A stretch of 30,689 bases of DNA from a virus, in the IMG/VR virus record IMGVR_UViG_3300009419_001594, positions 1 to 30,689 of that record. One strand, given 5' to 3'. Under the pieces are notes generated by a model. It had not been told where the DNA came from and did not search any database. It saw only the letters and a list, made by a program, of their open reading frames with translations. This document shows, piece by piece, positions 1-8,101 of this stretch; within the stretch, counting starts at the first letter, position 1, and every line of letters starts with the position of its first letter. Position numbers and translations under genes: made by a program.

Positions 1-576
1 GGTTATTTTTTTATTGATTACTAGTTTATAGTTTTTTAAATGTTTTAGTATGTAATCTGAATTGGTTTGACAGGATAATCTAACACCTTCTCTTGTATCA
101 TAATCATTACTAAACATTGTTTTATCGCTATAACGTATTTGTAACATTATTTCATTGATGTTGGAATCGTTAAGTTTATTTAAAAAATTAATTAGATACT
201 TCTCATCTGGAAAGTGTTGTATAACAGCTTGACAAATAAAAATATCAGCATTTAAATCATTAAAGTTTGATTTTACGTTAGAGTCAAAAAGTTCTTTTTT
301 GTAACCTTTTAAGTTTATAGCTGCGTGTTTTAGTTGTCTTTGCGCTATATCAAACCCAATATACTTTTTTATTTTCTTTTTATCGAAAAGATATTTACCA
401 AATAAACCGCCACCAATACCGTAATCAATTACAGTTTTATTAGTGAAATCATATTTATTAACAAAATTATTTTCCCACGATTTTTGCAATTGTTTAATAT
501 CACCTAAATGCCCAGATATATCAATATGCGAAAATGTTTCATCGCATTTTTCCCAAAAGTCTTTATGTTTATCCAT
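1..576 (-). CDS. Class I SAM-dependent methyltransferase, 3' part cut by the window edge
   Basis: The reading frame stays open from an ATG at 574-576 to the window edge, giving 192 residues of a longer protein. A glycine-rich SAM-binding loop (VIDYGIGGGLFGKYL, about residues 49-63) is followed by an acidic strand end (YIGFDIA, about 73-79), then AVIQHFPD (about 114-121), the pattern of a small-molecule class I methyltransferase. The start codon overlaps the end of the upstream FkbM gene by 8 bases, so the two are probably translationally coupled. As the last visible gene of the glycosyltransferase operon, it probably methylates a sugar or other small acceptor; that is inference from neighbours. 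The substrate cannot be read from the sequence, and the C-terminal end is outside the window. Confidence 0.8.
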   Translation of the reverse strand, partial: MDKHKDFWEKCDETFSHIDISGHLGDIKQLQKSWENNFVNKYDFTNKTVIDYGIGGGLFGKYLFDKKKIKKYIGFDIAQRQLKHAAINLKGYKKELFDSNVKSNFNDLNADIFICQAVIQHFPDEKYLINFLNKLNDSNINEIMLQIRYSDKTMFSNDYDTREGVRLSCQTNSDYILKHLKNYKLVINKKIT

Positions 577-1261
577 TGTTACGTTTTGCTTTTAAAAAAA
601 ATATACCTTGATGTTGCTGAATTAATTCATACCCATTACCGCTTAAAAACGCTAAAACATCATACCCATTATCAAGATTCATCCAGTAATGAGTTTCAAT
701 TATTATTTTATTGAACTTTGTTTTTATTTCATTTATATTATTCTTTAAGAAATCAAATTCAAAACCCTCAATATCGCAATGTAAAGTATTAAATTTTAAA
801 TTATGTTTTTTCTCAAGATCACTAATAGTTGTCGTTTTTGTTTTAATAATATTACTACTTTTAGAATATAAACCAGAACCTAAAACAAAAGGGTTTACAT
901 GAAATTCTACAATATCTGTGTTATTGTTACTAACAATTGTATTTTCTAATATAAAATCAACATTGTTTATTTTTTTATGGTTGTTAATAATATTATTTAA
1001 ATTAGTGTTTGGTTCAACAGTTACTAAATTCTTAACTATCTTAGCCATTATACATGACACAATACCTAAACAACCACCTAATTCTAAAACAACGTCATTA
1101 TTATCATAATATTTAATAGCAAAATCACTCTCAACTCTTTCGTAATCACCCATCAATATTCTGTCTTTAATCGTTTCAACTTTAGACGCTGTTCTTTGTT
1201 CGTGAATTGACTTTGGTAATTCAACTAAAACCCCTTTATAATTTGTTTTAAATATTTCCAT
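569..1261 (-). CDS. FkbM-family methyltransferase
   Basis: This 230-residue protein has the two hallmarks of FkbM-type SAM-dependent methyltransferases: a SAM loop with VVLELGGCLGIVS (about residues 57-69) followed by VEPN (82-85), and the family signature HCDIEGFEFDFL (about 161-172). FkbM enzymes mostly O-methylate sugars or polyketides and are common in glycan clusters. It begins one base after the NeuB-like gene and overlaps the next methyltransferase by 8 bases, so it belongs to the same transcript. I infer that it methylates a glycan or glycosyl donor made by the neighbouring enzymes. Its length is close to the usual size of the domain, so no extra domain is present. The family call is strong; the substrate is unknown. 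Confidence 0.85.
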   Translation of the reverse strand: MEIFKTNYKGVLVELPKSIHEQRTASKVETIKDRILMGDYERVESDFAIKYYDNNDVVLELGGCLGIVSCIMAKIVKNLVTVEPNTNLNNIINNHKKINNVDFILENTIVSNNNTDIVEFHVNPFVLGSGLYSKSSNIIKTKTTTISDLEKKHNLKFNTLHCDIEGFEFDFLKNNINEIKTKFNKIIIETHYWMNLDNGYDVLAFLSGNGYELIQQHQGIFFLKAKRNNG

Positions 1262-1262
1262 T

Positions 1263-2108
1263 TTATTTCCTTAATGATTTTTGTTTTTCTAATTCTTTAC
1301 CAAACACCACTCTTGGTGCCATTGGGAGTGATAAGGCTTTTTCAATATCACGAATACCTTTAACTAGTTTAAATAAACCAGATGGTTCAATTGATGATGC
1401 TTGATCGGAACCCCACATACCCCTATCTAGTGTGATATGTCGTTCAATCCAAGTAACACCCATTGGAATGGTAGCAAATGTTGTTACAAGACCGTATTCG
1501 TGACCGCTATAACCAATTTCTTTAGCTGGGTACCAGCTTTTAAGCCAGTTAATATAGTTTAAATTTAATTCATCAACGGGGCATGGGTAAGTTGAATTGG
1601 TGTGCATGATAACGTCAGGTGAACATGAGTCAATACACTGTCTAATTTCATTTTCAGTACTCATGCCAGTTGATATAATAAACGTATTAGAATTTACCAT
1701 AGCATATTCACACAACTTTAAATCGGTGATTAATGCTGATGGTATTTTCATTGTACCATCATACATTTTAGTTTCTTTTGATATCTCCCTCATAAAATCA
1801 ACTGAATCCATATCCCAAACAGATACAAACCAATTGATACCTAACTCATAACAGAATCTATCAATTTCTAAATATTGTTCTTTAGTAAACTCAGTCTTCC
1901 ATTTGTAATCAATATAAGTCATTTCACCCCATGGTGTTTGTCTTATTTTTAATTTTTGATCATCAGGTACACATACATCAGGATTTCTTTTTTGAAATTT
2001 TACGTAGTCACAACCAGCAGCTCTTGCTACCATTATCAACTCTTTTGCGATATTAATATCACCGTTATGGTTGATGCCTATTTCAGCTATAATTTTTACT
2101 TTACCCAT
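1263..2108 (-). CDS. neuB: NeuB-like N-acetylneuraminate (nonulosonate) synthase lacking the SAF domain
   Basis: NeuB enzymes condense phosphoenolpyruvate with N-acetylmannosamine, or a related hexose, to form sialic acid or another nonulosonate. The 281-residue protein shows the family's TIM-barrel landmarks in order: IIAEIGINHNGD near the N-terminus, DYVKFQKR (about 34-41), FIISTGMSTENEI (about 143-155), HTNSTYPCP, IGYSGHE, and ERHITLDR with WGSDQASS and EPSGL near the end. It stops after KSLRK, where usual family members (about 340-350 residues) continue into a C-terminal SAF/antifreeze-like domain, which is missing here. It lies directly upstream of the FkbM gene and 3 bases after the GT8/GT42-like fusion, with a CMP-sialate synthetase-like gene close by. 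The exact nonulosonate (neuraminic, legionaminic or other) cannot be told. Confidence 0.92.
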   Translation of the reverse strand: MGKVKIIAEIGINHNGDINIAKELIMVARAAGCDYVKFQKRNPDVCVPDDQKLKIRQTPWGEMTYIDYKWKTEFTKEQYLEIDRFCYELGINWFVSVWDMDSVDFMREISKETKMYDGTMKIPSALITDLKLCEYAMVNSNTFIISTGMSTENEIRQCIDSCSPDVIMHTNSTYPCPVDELNLNYINWLKSWYPAKEIGYSGHEYGLVTTFATIPMGVTWIERHITLDRGMWGSDQASSIEPSGLFKLVKGIRDIEKALSLPMAPRVVFGKELEKQKSLRK

Positions 2109-2111
2109 ATT

Positions 2112-3974
2112 TTAATACCTATATTTATTTTTTATTTCATCAATTATTTGATTGTGACCATACCCATCTAAAATCATGTTATAAACATCATTAATAATTT
2201 CAGAATGATAAAATTTAATTTCTGTGTTATTTTTTATTAAATTGTTTAAAGCTAAAATAGCGTAAGTTATATCACACTCAATTGAATGTGGTTTTTTATC
2301 GTCAATGTATGGGTTAACAAATTTACTATCACCAAATTGCTTAAATGAACCATCACTATTTTTAACATTAAATAAATTATAACCAATAATATTGATTTTT
2401 TTAATTTCCATGAATGATGATAAAAATAACATAACAATACCAGATGTTGGGGTGTTTATTTTTTTATTGTTTACCCGACTAAGCAACATTTGTTTAAAAA
2501 TTATAGATCTATCCATTATAAAATAAAACGGATCTAAATTATTAGCTATAGCACCTTTTGATTTTACAAGATTGTTATATACGTTTGTAGTTAATAACCA
2601 ATTAGTTTTTGGTTTAAACAAATCAGCGTTAATTTCTTGAGCTAATTTAGCTTCATTTGTTGAACATAAATAAAAATCAACATCACAAACTTTACTAAAT
2701 TTATACCCCCAATTGGCTGACATATTTTTACCATTTTTAACTTCTGGTAGGAGTTCTCTGAGCTCATCTAATCTAATACCAGATGATATAACATTTAACT
2801 CTTCGTGTTCCACACCAATAACCCCCTTACATTTATTATAAGAATTTAACCAGAATTTTTCAATTTCAGTGTAGCTTTTTTCAAAATCTTTTTGTTTTAT
2901 TTGCCAAGGCTTCTCACCAACATAATGTATTATCTTTATATTTTTATCGTATTTTTTTAATAATTCTTTTTTAGAATCATTAAAACACCTCTTTAATAAA
3001 TTATAATTTGCGTTTATAAACAAAACCTCATATCTTTTAAGATAATAATTAAGTATGCTTTGATCTAAAAATGTGATATCAGGTATTTTATCAAATTCTG
3101 AAAAAATATTCATAACATGATCACTTTTTTGGTTAAATTCTTTGTCAACTAATAGAAAACCACCATTTAATTTTAATTGACTGTTTGAGTCATTGGCTAA
3201 TTTTATTTGATTAGTAGTTATATAATCTGAAGTGTCATTAGTTACAACAATATCCGACTTAGCTAAAAAAAGCTCTTTAATATCATTAATAACTAACGTA
3301 TCAGCGTCTAAGTATAATATCTTATCATATCCTGTAATATTAAATGTTTCTATTGTTAGGATAGACGCTGTAAATCTGTGGAAAGCTGGGTTTACACGAT
3401 TTTTAAATTCTTTTATAACGTACAGATAATCTTTAGTAGTTTCTATTTTTCTAAAAATAATGTTAGAATATAGCTTTGATATTTTATTAATGTTTTTATT
3501 AGATAAAAAAGAAAAATCATCATTATGCATAATAATAATGTCACCATCAAACCATCTGTTATGTTCTAGGAATGACGTAACGAACACATAAAAATATTCA
3601 GCAAACGAATCATTTAATATTGTTGTTACAGCGTATGTACTTGGTAAAGAATTACTTTTTAATTCAAAACTACAATTGATTTGCGTTGTATTAAGTATTT
3701 TATTTACCTCTTTTTTGTAAGTTACTTCATCTTTACTTTTAAAGGTTTTTTTATCTGGTTGAACTCCTTTATCAAAGGAACTAATTACCTGTTTTTTACC
3801 CATTAAATTTATTGTTGGTTTTTGCGGTTCGCCAATTTTACTTTTCAAACTTTTTTTACCTGGCAATGTAATCTCAGTAGCATCTTCAATTTTTAACTGA
3901 GCGTCAATAACCATTTTTTTCGGTTTATCGACACCAATAACTCTTTTACCTTTATTTCTTACAAAAATACCCAT
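2112..3974 (-). CDS. Two-domain glycosyltransferase: GT8-like domain plus GT42 sialyltransferase-like domain
   Basis: The 620-residue protein appears to be a fusion. Residues about 1-105 are lysine-rich and not recognised. Residues about 112-375 look like a GT8 retaining glycosyltransferase: YLDADTLVIND (221-231) holds the metal-binding DxD, LNGGFLLVD (269-277) is the usual acceptor-side motif, and HYVGEKPW (350-357) matches the family's HxxGxxKPW. Residues about 393-600 resemble GT42-type bacterial sialyltransferases: an N-terminal strand ISSGIRLDEL, then PTSGIVMLFLSS (509-520), INIIGYNLF (527-535), and PHSIECDI (562-569) followed by IKFYH, the same order as in Campylobacter CstII-like enzymes. 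It sits between the NeuB-like and CMP-sialate synthetase-like genes, which fits transfer of a CMP-activated nonulosonate. The GT8 call is firm; the GT42 call is from motif order only. Confidence 0.78.
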   Translation of the reverse strand: MGIFVRNKGKRVIGVDKPKKMVIDAQLKIEDATEITLPGKKSLKSKIGEPQKPTINLMGKKQVISSFDKGVQPDKKTFKSKDEVTYKKEVNKILNTTQINCSFELKSNSLPSTYAVTTILNDSFAEYFYVFVTSFLEHNRWFDGDIIIMHNDDFSFLSNKNINKISKLYSNIIFRKIETTKDYLYVIKEFKNRVNPAFHRFTASILTIETFNITGYDKILYLDADTLVINDIKELFLAKSDIVVTNDTSDYITTNQIKLANDSNSQLKLNGGFLLVDKEFNQKSDHVMNIFSEFDKIPDITFLDQSILNYYLKRYEVLFINANYNLLKRCFNDSKKELLKKYDKNIKIIHYVGEKPWQIKQKDFEKSYTEIEKFWLNSYNKCKGVIGVEHEELNVISSGIRLDELRELLPEVKNGKNMSANWGYKFSKVCDVDFYLCSTNEAKLAQEINADLFKPKTNWLLTTNVYNNLVKSKGAIANNLDPFYFIMDRSIIFKQMLLSRVNNKKINTPTSGIVMLFLSSFMEIKKINIIGYNLFNVKNSDGSFKQFGDSKFVNPYIDDKKPHSIECDITYAILALNNLIKNNTEIKFYHSEIINDVYNMILDGYGHNQIIDEIKNKYRY

Positions 3975-3977
3975 TAA

Positions 3978-4610
3978 TTAAAATATTATAGTTTCAAAAT
4001 CTTCATCAGTATCAACATCTGTAACATCACCTATAGGATAATACACAGTATTTTTATTATATAAATTACCATTTAAATTAAATAATTCAAAGATTTCAAA
4101 TATACTAATAAAATGTGATATTTCAAAAACTTTTGGATAATCTTGTCTTCGGTAAAGATTATGCTCAACTAATTGAGTTCCAGTATAATTTTTACCTTCA
4201 AACATATATAAATATGGGTGGGTACCTTTTATAATTTTTTTACATAATAAACTTTTAGCTTGATTTTCCACCATAAATGACATCGCTTTTATGATGTCAT
4301 CCCAAGTTCTTTCTGGGTATGTTAAGTATAACATAACACACATATCATCATTAGTTAACAAACCCCTATTAACTAAATCTATAATAACATCCTTTGTGGA
4401 TGTTTCATCCAAAGCCAATAAAGGGTCTCTAAAAACATAATTTATATCAAGTGATTTACACTTATCAATAATAACCTCATCGTCTGTGGTTACAATAACA
4501 GAGTTTAAGAATTCATATGGTATACTTTTGATCGTATATTCGAACAATTTCCTATTTTTAAACGGTAACCCTTTTGAATTACGTCTGGCTGGTATGATGT
4601 ATTTTATCAT
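3978..4610 (-). CDS. neuA: CMP-N-acetylneuraminate cytidylyltransferase-like protein (NeuA family)
   Basis: NeuA-type enzymes activate sialic acids as CMP-sugars. The 210-residue protein opens with YIIPARRNSKGLPFKN, the family's nucleotide-binding segment (usual form IPARxxSKGxPxKN), followed by VIVTTDDEVI, FRDPLLALDETST, and a C-terminal DVDTDEDFE resembling the closing ID-x-xEDF element. It is slightly shorter than typical family members (about 220-230 residues). It overlaps the upstream DUF115-like gene by 4 bases (ATGA) and lies 3 bases before the GT8/GT42-like fusion, so synthase, activator and putative transferase are co-transcribed. A close alternative is a KDO or legionaminate cytidylyltransferase of the same superfamily; the NeuB neighbour favours a nonulosonate. 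Confidence 0.85.
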   Translation of the reverse strand: MIKYIIPARRNSKGLPFKNRKLFEYTIKSIPYEFLNSVIVTTDDEVIIDKCKSLDINYVFRDPLLALDETSTKDVIIDLVNRGLLTNDDMCVMLYLTYPERTWDDIIKAMSFMVENQAKSLLCKKIIKGTHPYLYMFEGKNYTGTQLVEHNLYRRQDYPKVFEISHFISIFEIFELFNLNGNLYNKNTVYYPIGDVTDVDTDEDFETIIF

Positions 4611-5269
4611 TGGTAAATATTATTTTCTAAGTTTAACGACACAAAAGGGTTTATTGAAACCACATTGGCATCATAATGTCTTTTAATTTCATTTTTTACA
4701 ATTACAGTTTGGGATTCAATGACTTTTAACCAAGATTTATACTGCTTCCAGTCTTGCCATGGGGTATCTTTTATGCTGTTATAATAACCTTTAAACGTCA
4801 TTTCACTGTTTATGGTACCACAATCATGCCCTACTAATATAATATTCTTAGCGCCCATATATGCTGCAATGTGAATGGCTGATGTTATGGTTGAGAAGCT
4901 AACCACTATTTTATCTGTACCAAATACAGATGTGTCTATTTGCGTGTGACCATTATCGAGATGTTCAAAATAATATAAATTATCATGCTCTATTTTATTT
5001 ATATTTAATTTACCATCACCAGAATTAAGATTACCGCTGTCATATTTAGAAACAATAACAATTGAATCGGTATCTAAACTATCTTTAATAAATTTAGTTT
5101 CTTTCCTAACTAAATAATCGCACCAAATTTTTTTATAAGCTTGATTAACACCTATTAATATTTTACCATCAAAAAAACTATCGTCAATAAAATCTATTGA
5201 TTTACCAGATGCGATTATGTATATATCCTCACCTTTGTGTTTATCTTTTAATTCAGTTATAAGTTTCAC
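4607..5269 (-). CDS. DUF115/Maf-like (GT42-like fold) protein, possible glycosyltransferase
   Basis: This 220-residue protein begins with KGEDIYIIASGKSID (about 12-26), a nucleotide-binding-like strand and loop, then GKILIGVNQAY (about 35-45), and later FSTITSAIHIAAYMGAKNI (about 125-143) with ILVGHDCG. That order, a glycine/serine loop, a GVN segment and a TSA-helix leading to a VGHD strand, is typical of DUF115/6-hydroxymethylpterin pyrophosphokinase MptE-like and Maf-type proteins. Maf proteins take part in transfer of nonulosonic acids to flagellin. Given the NeuA-like gene immediately downstream (4-base overlap) and a GT2 gene upstream (4-base overlap), I infer a role in handling or transferring the nonulosonate. 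Family recognition is by motif only and the reaction is not established. Confidence 0.6.
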   Translation of the reverse strand: MKLITELKDKHKGEDIYIIASGKSIDFIDDSFFDGKILIGVNQAYKKIWCDYLVRKETKFIKDSLDTDSIVIVSKYDSGNLNSGDGKLNINKIEHDNLYYFEHLDNGHTQIDTSVFGTDKIVVSFSTITSAIHIAAYMGAKNIILVGHDCGTINSEMTFKGYYNSIKDTPWQDWKQYKSWLKVIESQTVIVKNEIKRHYDANVVSINPFVSLNLENNIYQ

Positions 5270-5952
5270 TTTAATTTAATTGGTAAATTGTTTTTATATT
5301 TATCCTCAAATAATTTTTTATTTTCTTCCCAATATTGGTTAGTATGCCCAACAGACATGTGAGTTATTAAGATATCGGTAATCACACCAACTTTAACACC
5401 ATCTAAATGGTTTGGGAAACAGAATGATAAGTCGTAGAAATGAAAACCTTTAAAACTCTCATCAAATGAATGTTTTATTTTTGTTCTATCGACAGCAAAA
5501 AGCACACCATCTAAAACGATCATTTCTTTAATTAAATTACCTTGTGGTTTTGAGAACATACTAGTCCATTTTTTTATACCATCACTATGGTTAACTATAC
5601 CATGCATAGATTCTCTAATCGCCCACCATTGTCCACTAATTAAATTATTAGTTCCAGCTAATCCTATGATACCATATTCTGGGTTTCTTTTAAAATGTTT
5701 GAATAATTTTTTGCCCCAATATTTTGTCTCAAAAATTAAATCATCATGACAAAAAACAATAATATCATGTTTTGCAACAGATAAAGCATCGTTGTATATT
5801 TCAGTTAAAGATTTGTCACCATTATTTTCATAAACTAGAACTTCCATATTAGGTGAAGCACATGTAGATTTTACATGTTCAAAATAATCAGGATCTATTT
5901 TCCTTGTTGAATATACAACTGTTATATTTATATCGTTATTACTCATATCCAT
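5266..5952 (-). CDS. GT2-like glycosyltransferase
   Basis: The 228-residue protein has a GT-A style N-terminus (INITVVYSTR, then VLVYENNGDKSLTEIYNDAL), a metal/nucleotide-binding IVFCHDDLIF (about residues 70-79), a DGVLFAVDR segment and a downstream GFHFYDLSFCF motif, ending with HMSVGHTNQYW. This layout matches the small family 2-like glycosyltransferases found in phages and polysaccharide loci. The start ATG overlaps the stop of the GT25 gene (TAATG), and a second ATG follows two codons later, so the exact start could be either. It lacks membrane segments and is presumably cytoplasmic. Donor and acceptor are unknown; by context it builds part of the glycan made by this operon. Confidence 0.8.
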   Translation of the reverse strand: MDMSNNDINITVVYSTRKIDPDYFEHVKSTCASPNMEVLVYENNGDKSLTEIYNDALSVAKHDIIVFCHDDLIFETKYWGKKLFKHFKRNPEYGIIGLAGTNNLISGQWWAIRESMHGIVNHSDGIKKWTSMFSKPQGNLIKEMIVLDGVLFAVDRTKIKHSFDESFKGFHFYDLSFCFPNHLDGVKVGVITDILITHMSVGHTNQYWEENKKLFEDKYKNNLPIKLK

Positions 5953-6656
5953 TATTTTATTAGTAAATCTTTTAAAACCATATTACCAACTGACTTTACA
6001 TTAGCCTCATTTATATCACTAGCACCAATTGTTTTTTGTATTATAAGTTGATCTATTGTTGAGTATAATCTTAAATCTATTTCTTCAAAGAATTTACTTT
6101 GTGTTAAAAATAGATCGAAGTTTTCACCCTTAATATTATCATCGGTCGCACTTAATAGTTTTGATAACATATTATTTTTTAACCCCCAAGCCCCAGAGCC
6201 ACTTATACCGTCAAAAGTTTCCCAATCATTGTTTATTAGTCTAAATTTAATTAAATTTTTTTTATATAAAAAAGATTTATTTCTATTGTAACCTAAAGCT
6301 AAGAAGTTCCAATTTCTTGGTAGTGTTTTTAATTTTTCTTTCATTAATTGATTAAAATTATCAACAAATTGAACATCATCTTCAAGTATAAGAACGGAAC
6401 TAACATCACGTTTTAAACAATCTAACCATATAGCTCTATGTGATTCCATACAAGCTATTTTACCATAGTTAGTTTCATTTAACTCATATTTTTTTTTATG
6501 AAATTTTTTAACATCAATAGCATTAACAGCCTCAAACCTGGTTGCAATAACATTATTTTTATTTAATTGGTCTTCAATAAATTTTAATTTATCTGGTCGA
6601 CTTTTTAAATTAATGTAATAAATTTCTTCAAATATTTTATTTAGTTCCGATCCCAT
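5952..6656 (-). CDS. GT25-family (LPS-type) glycosyltransferase
   Basis: The 234-residue protein carries the GT25 hallmarks: IYYINLKSRPDKL near the N-terminus, RFEAVNAID, an ACMESHRAIWLD segment corresponding to the family's G-x-xxSH motif, and VLILEDDVQF (about residues 86-95) holding the acidic metal-binding pair. GSGAWGLKNN further on corresponds to the GxxAYLLS-like element. GT25 enzymes add galactose and other sugars to lipooligosaccharide and, in large viruses, to collagen-like virion proteins. It overlaps its upstream and downstream neighbours by one base each. No signal peptide or membrane helix is visible. The family call is strong; the acceptor is unknown. Confidence 0.85.
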   Translation of the reverse strand: MGSELNKIFEEIYYINLKSRPDKLKFIEDQLNKNNVIATRFEAVNAIDVKKFHKKKYELNETNYGKIACMESHRAIWLDCLKRDVSSVLILEDDVQFVDNFNQLMKEKLKTLPRNWNFLALGYNRNKSFLYKKNLIKFRLINNDWETFDGISGSGAWGLKNNMLSKLLSATDDNIKGENFDLFLTQSKFFEEIDLRLYSTIDQLIIQKTIGASDINEANVKSVGNMVLKDLLIK

Positions 6657-6940
6657 TAATTTCTTTTTTTAGTATCTTCCGCAAATGATAATATAGGTAA
6701 ACCTTCATTTTCAAAACTTACAAAATTAAATCTAGAGCTAATTTCGTCTAACTCACGTTCTAAAAAAGTAATAGCTTTTAAATCATCAGTATTTGGGGCA
6801 TAAACTAAGGCGTATAGAACTCTGTCCCCTGAAACCATCCTTTTACCAGACCAAACTGTTTTAAAATCAACACGATCCAATACCTCATCAGTTAATCTAG
6901 GATAAGATTCAATTTGTATTTTGAAATAATCTTTTATCAT
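6656..6940 (-). CDS. Small protein of unknown function
   Basis: I do not recognise this 94-residue protein. It is mixed-charge and soluble-looking, with no membrane segment or cysteine cluster, and has a predicted strand-rich middle (RVLYALVYAP, about residues 41-50) followed by a likely helix (DDLKAITFLERELDEI). It overlaps dUTPase by 4 bases and the GT25 gene by one base, so it is expressed with both. Codon use and packing match the neighbours, which supports it as a real gene. Its position at the join between nucleotide-metabolism genes and glycosyltransferases gives no clear hint of function. Confidence 0.7.
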   Translation of the reverse strand: MIKDYFKIQIESYPRLTDEVLDRVDFKTVWSGKRMVSGDRVLYALVYAPNTDDLKAITFLERELDEISSRFNFVSFENEGLPILSFAEDTKKRN

Positions 6941-7524
6941 ACTCCAGTTGATCCAAAACCACCGACACCTCTATCAGAATCATCTAATGATTCAACACGT
7001 GTAAACATGGTTGTTTTTTTATTTTGAACTGGTGCTATAACTCCTTGTGCAATTCTATCACCATTTTTTATTGTAAAAGATTCATCGCCTGTGTTATATA
7101 ATATAACTTTGACTTCACCACGATACCCAGAATCAACAGTACCAGGTGTGTTTAAAACAGTGATACCATTCTTTAACGCTAAACCGCTTCTAGGTCTAAC
7201 TTGCAACTCAAACCCCATAGGTATTTGAAAGTGTAAACCAGTTGGAACTAAAACCCTTTTATGCGGTTCAACTATAATGATAGCGTCTTCAGGTAAATTA
7301 GCCATAAAATCAAATCCACTATCACCAATTTTTTGATAAGTTGGATCTGGGTTATTTGAATTATTAACTAAATCTATTTTAAGCTTCATTGAGTTATCTG
7401 TAGAATCAAAAACCCAATCTTTCATACCACCAATTTGCTCTAGCACATCAGCCATTTGAGTTTTTTCTTCATCCGTTAAGTATTCGTAAACGTTTAAATT
7501 GTTTAGTTTATCTAAATTATCCAT
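6937..7524 (-). CDS. dut: dUTPase (deoxyuridine 5'-triphosphate nucleotidohydrolase)
   Basis: dUTPase hydrolyses dUTP to dUMP and pyrophosphate, keeping uracil out of phage DNA and feeding thymidylate synthesis. All five trimeric dUTPase motifs are visible: DSGFDFMA (68-75), PRSGLA (111-116), TPGTVDSGYRGE (126-137, with the catalytic Asp and Tyr), GDRIAQGVI (155-163) and RGVGGFGSTG (185-194). The 195-residue protein has an N-terminal extension of about 60 residues before motif 1, longer than in most homologues (about 150 residues), with an acidic helical look and no recognised domain. It overlaps the HD-domain gene by 8 bases and the next small gene by 4. Co-transcription with glycosyltransferases shows that the operon mixes nucleotide metabolism with glycan functions. 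Confidence 0.95.
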   Translation of the reverse strand: MDNLDKLNNLNVYEYLTDEEKTQMADVLEQIGGMKDWVFDSTDNSMKLKIDLVNNSNNPDPTYQKIGDSGFDFMANLPEDAIIIVEPHKRVLVPTGLHFQIPMGFELQVRPRSGLALKNGITVLNTPGTVDSGYRGEVKVILYNTGDESFTIKNGDRIAQGVIAPVQNKKTTMFTRVESLDDSDRGVGGFGSTGV

Positions 7525-8101
7525 TTGTTGCGTATTTTGTTTTTTCTTCCATTATAGCTAATTTAATAGCCATTTTTAAAATCTCACCTAATGATGATGT
7601 GTGCCATTCAGACATTTTATCTGAAGCTGTTTTATCGTAATTAGTGATAGCTTGGTATTCAATATCTGTCACCATACCACCGTTGTTATTTGACATAATA
7701 TAAAATAAACTTCTTTCACCAATAGACATAGACGTTAATGATTCATTAAATTCATACATCTTACCTTGATTCTTAATATGCCAATCGCTTTTACAAGGTG
7801 TATATAAACCAACTTTACCAATTGAATGTAATAAACTAACACGAATAACACTCTCTTTAGTTTGTTTAAGGTTTTCAGGTAACAACTCATTTAATTTAAG
7901 TGCGTAACCAGTAACACGAAGTAAATGATCAACTAAGCCACCTGGGAATGCATTGTGCAAACTAAGCATTGTAGATGCTGGCGCTTCAAAAAGACCCAAA
8001 TCACCTAATTTGTCGATTAATTCATTGGTGCAAATGTTATAACCTTTTACTGTGGTTAAAAACTTTTTTTTGTTTTCTTGGATTGTTTCTATTGTTATCA
8101 T
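7517..8101 (-). CDS. HD-domain-like protein with altered HD doublet
   Basis: The 194-residue protein resembles HD-superfamily phosphohydrolases: an early histidine in SLHNAF (48-53), GGLVDHLLRV (54-63), and VSLLHSIGK (88-96), the position of the usual LLHDIGK. A later SIGERSLFYI corresponds to the GHGEKS-type segment of phage HD proteins. The metal-binding Asp of the HD doublet is Ser here (H92-S93), so activity may be weak or lost. Active members cleave phosphate from nucleotides or other small molecules. Its overlaps with dUTPase (8 bases) and the upstream glycosyltransferase (4 bases) suggest a nucleotide-related role. The family is fairly clear; function is uncertain because of the substitution. 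Confidence 0.7.
   Translation of the reverse strand: MITIETIQENKKKFLTTVKGYNICTNELIDKLGDLGLFEAPASTMLSLHNAFPGGLVDHLLRVTGYALKLNELLPENLKQTKESVIRVSLLHSIGKVGLYTPCKSDWHIKNQGKMYEFNESLTSMSIGERSLFYIMSNNNGGMVTDIEYQAITNYDKTASDKMSEWHTSSLGEILKMAIKLAIMEEKTKYATNG

Noticed and set aside
508-1109. Rightward open frames opposite the two methyltransferase genes
   Set aside because: They are low-complexity hydrophobic frames antisense to genes with clear motifs.
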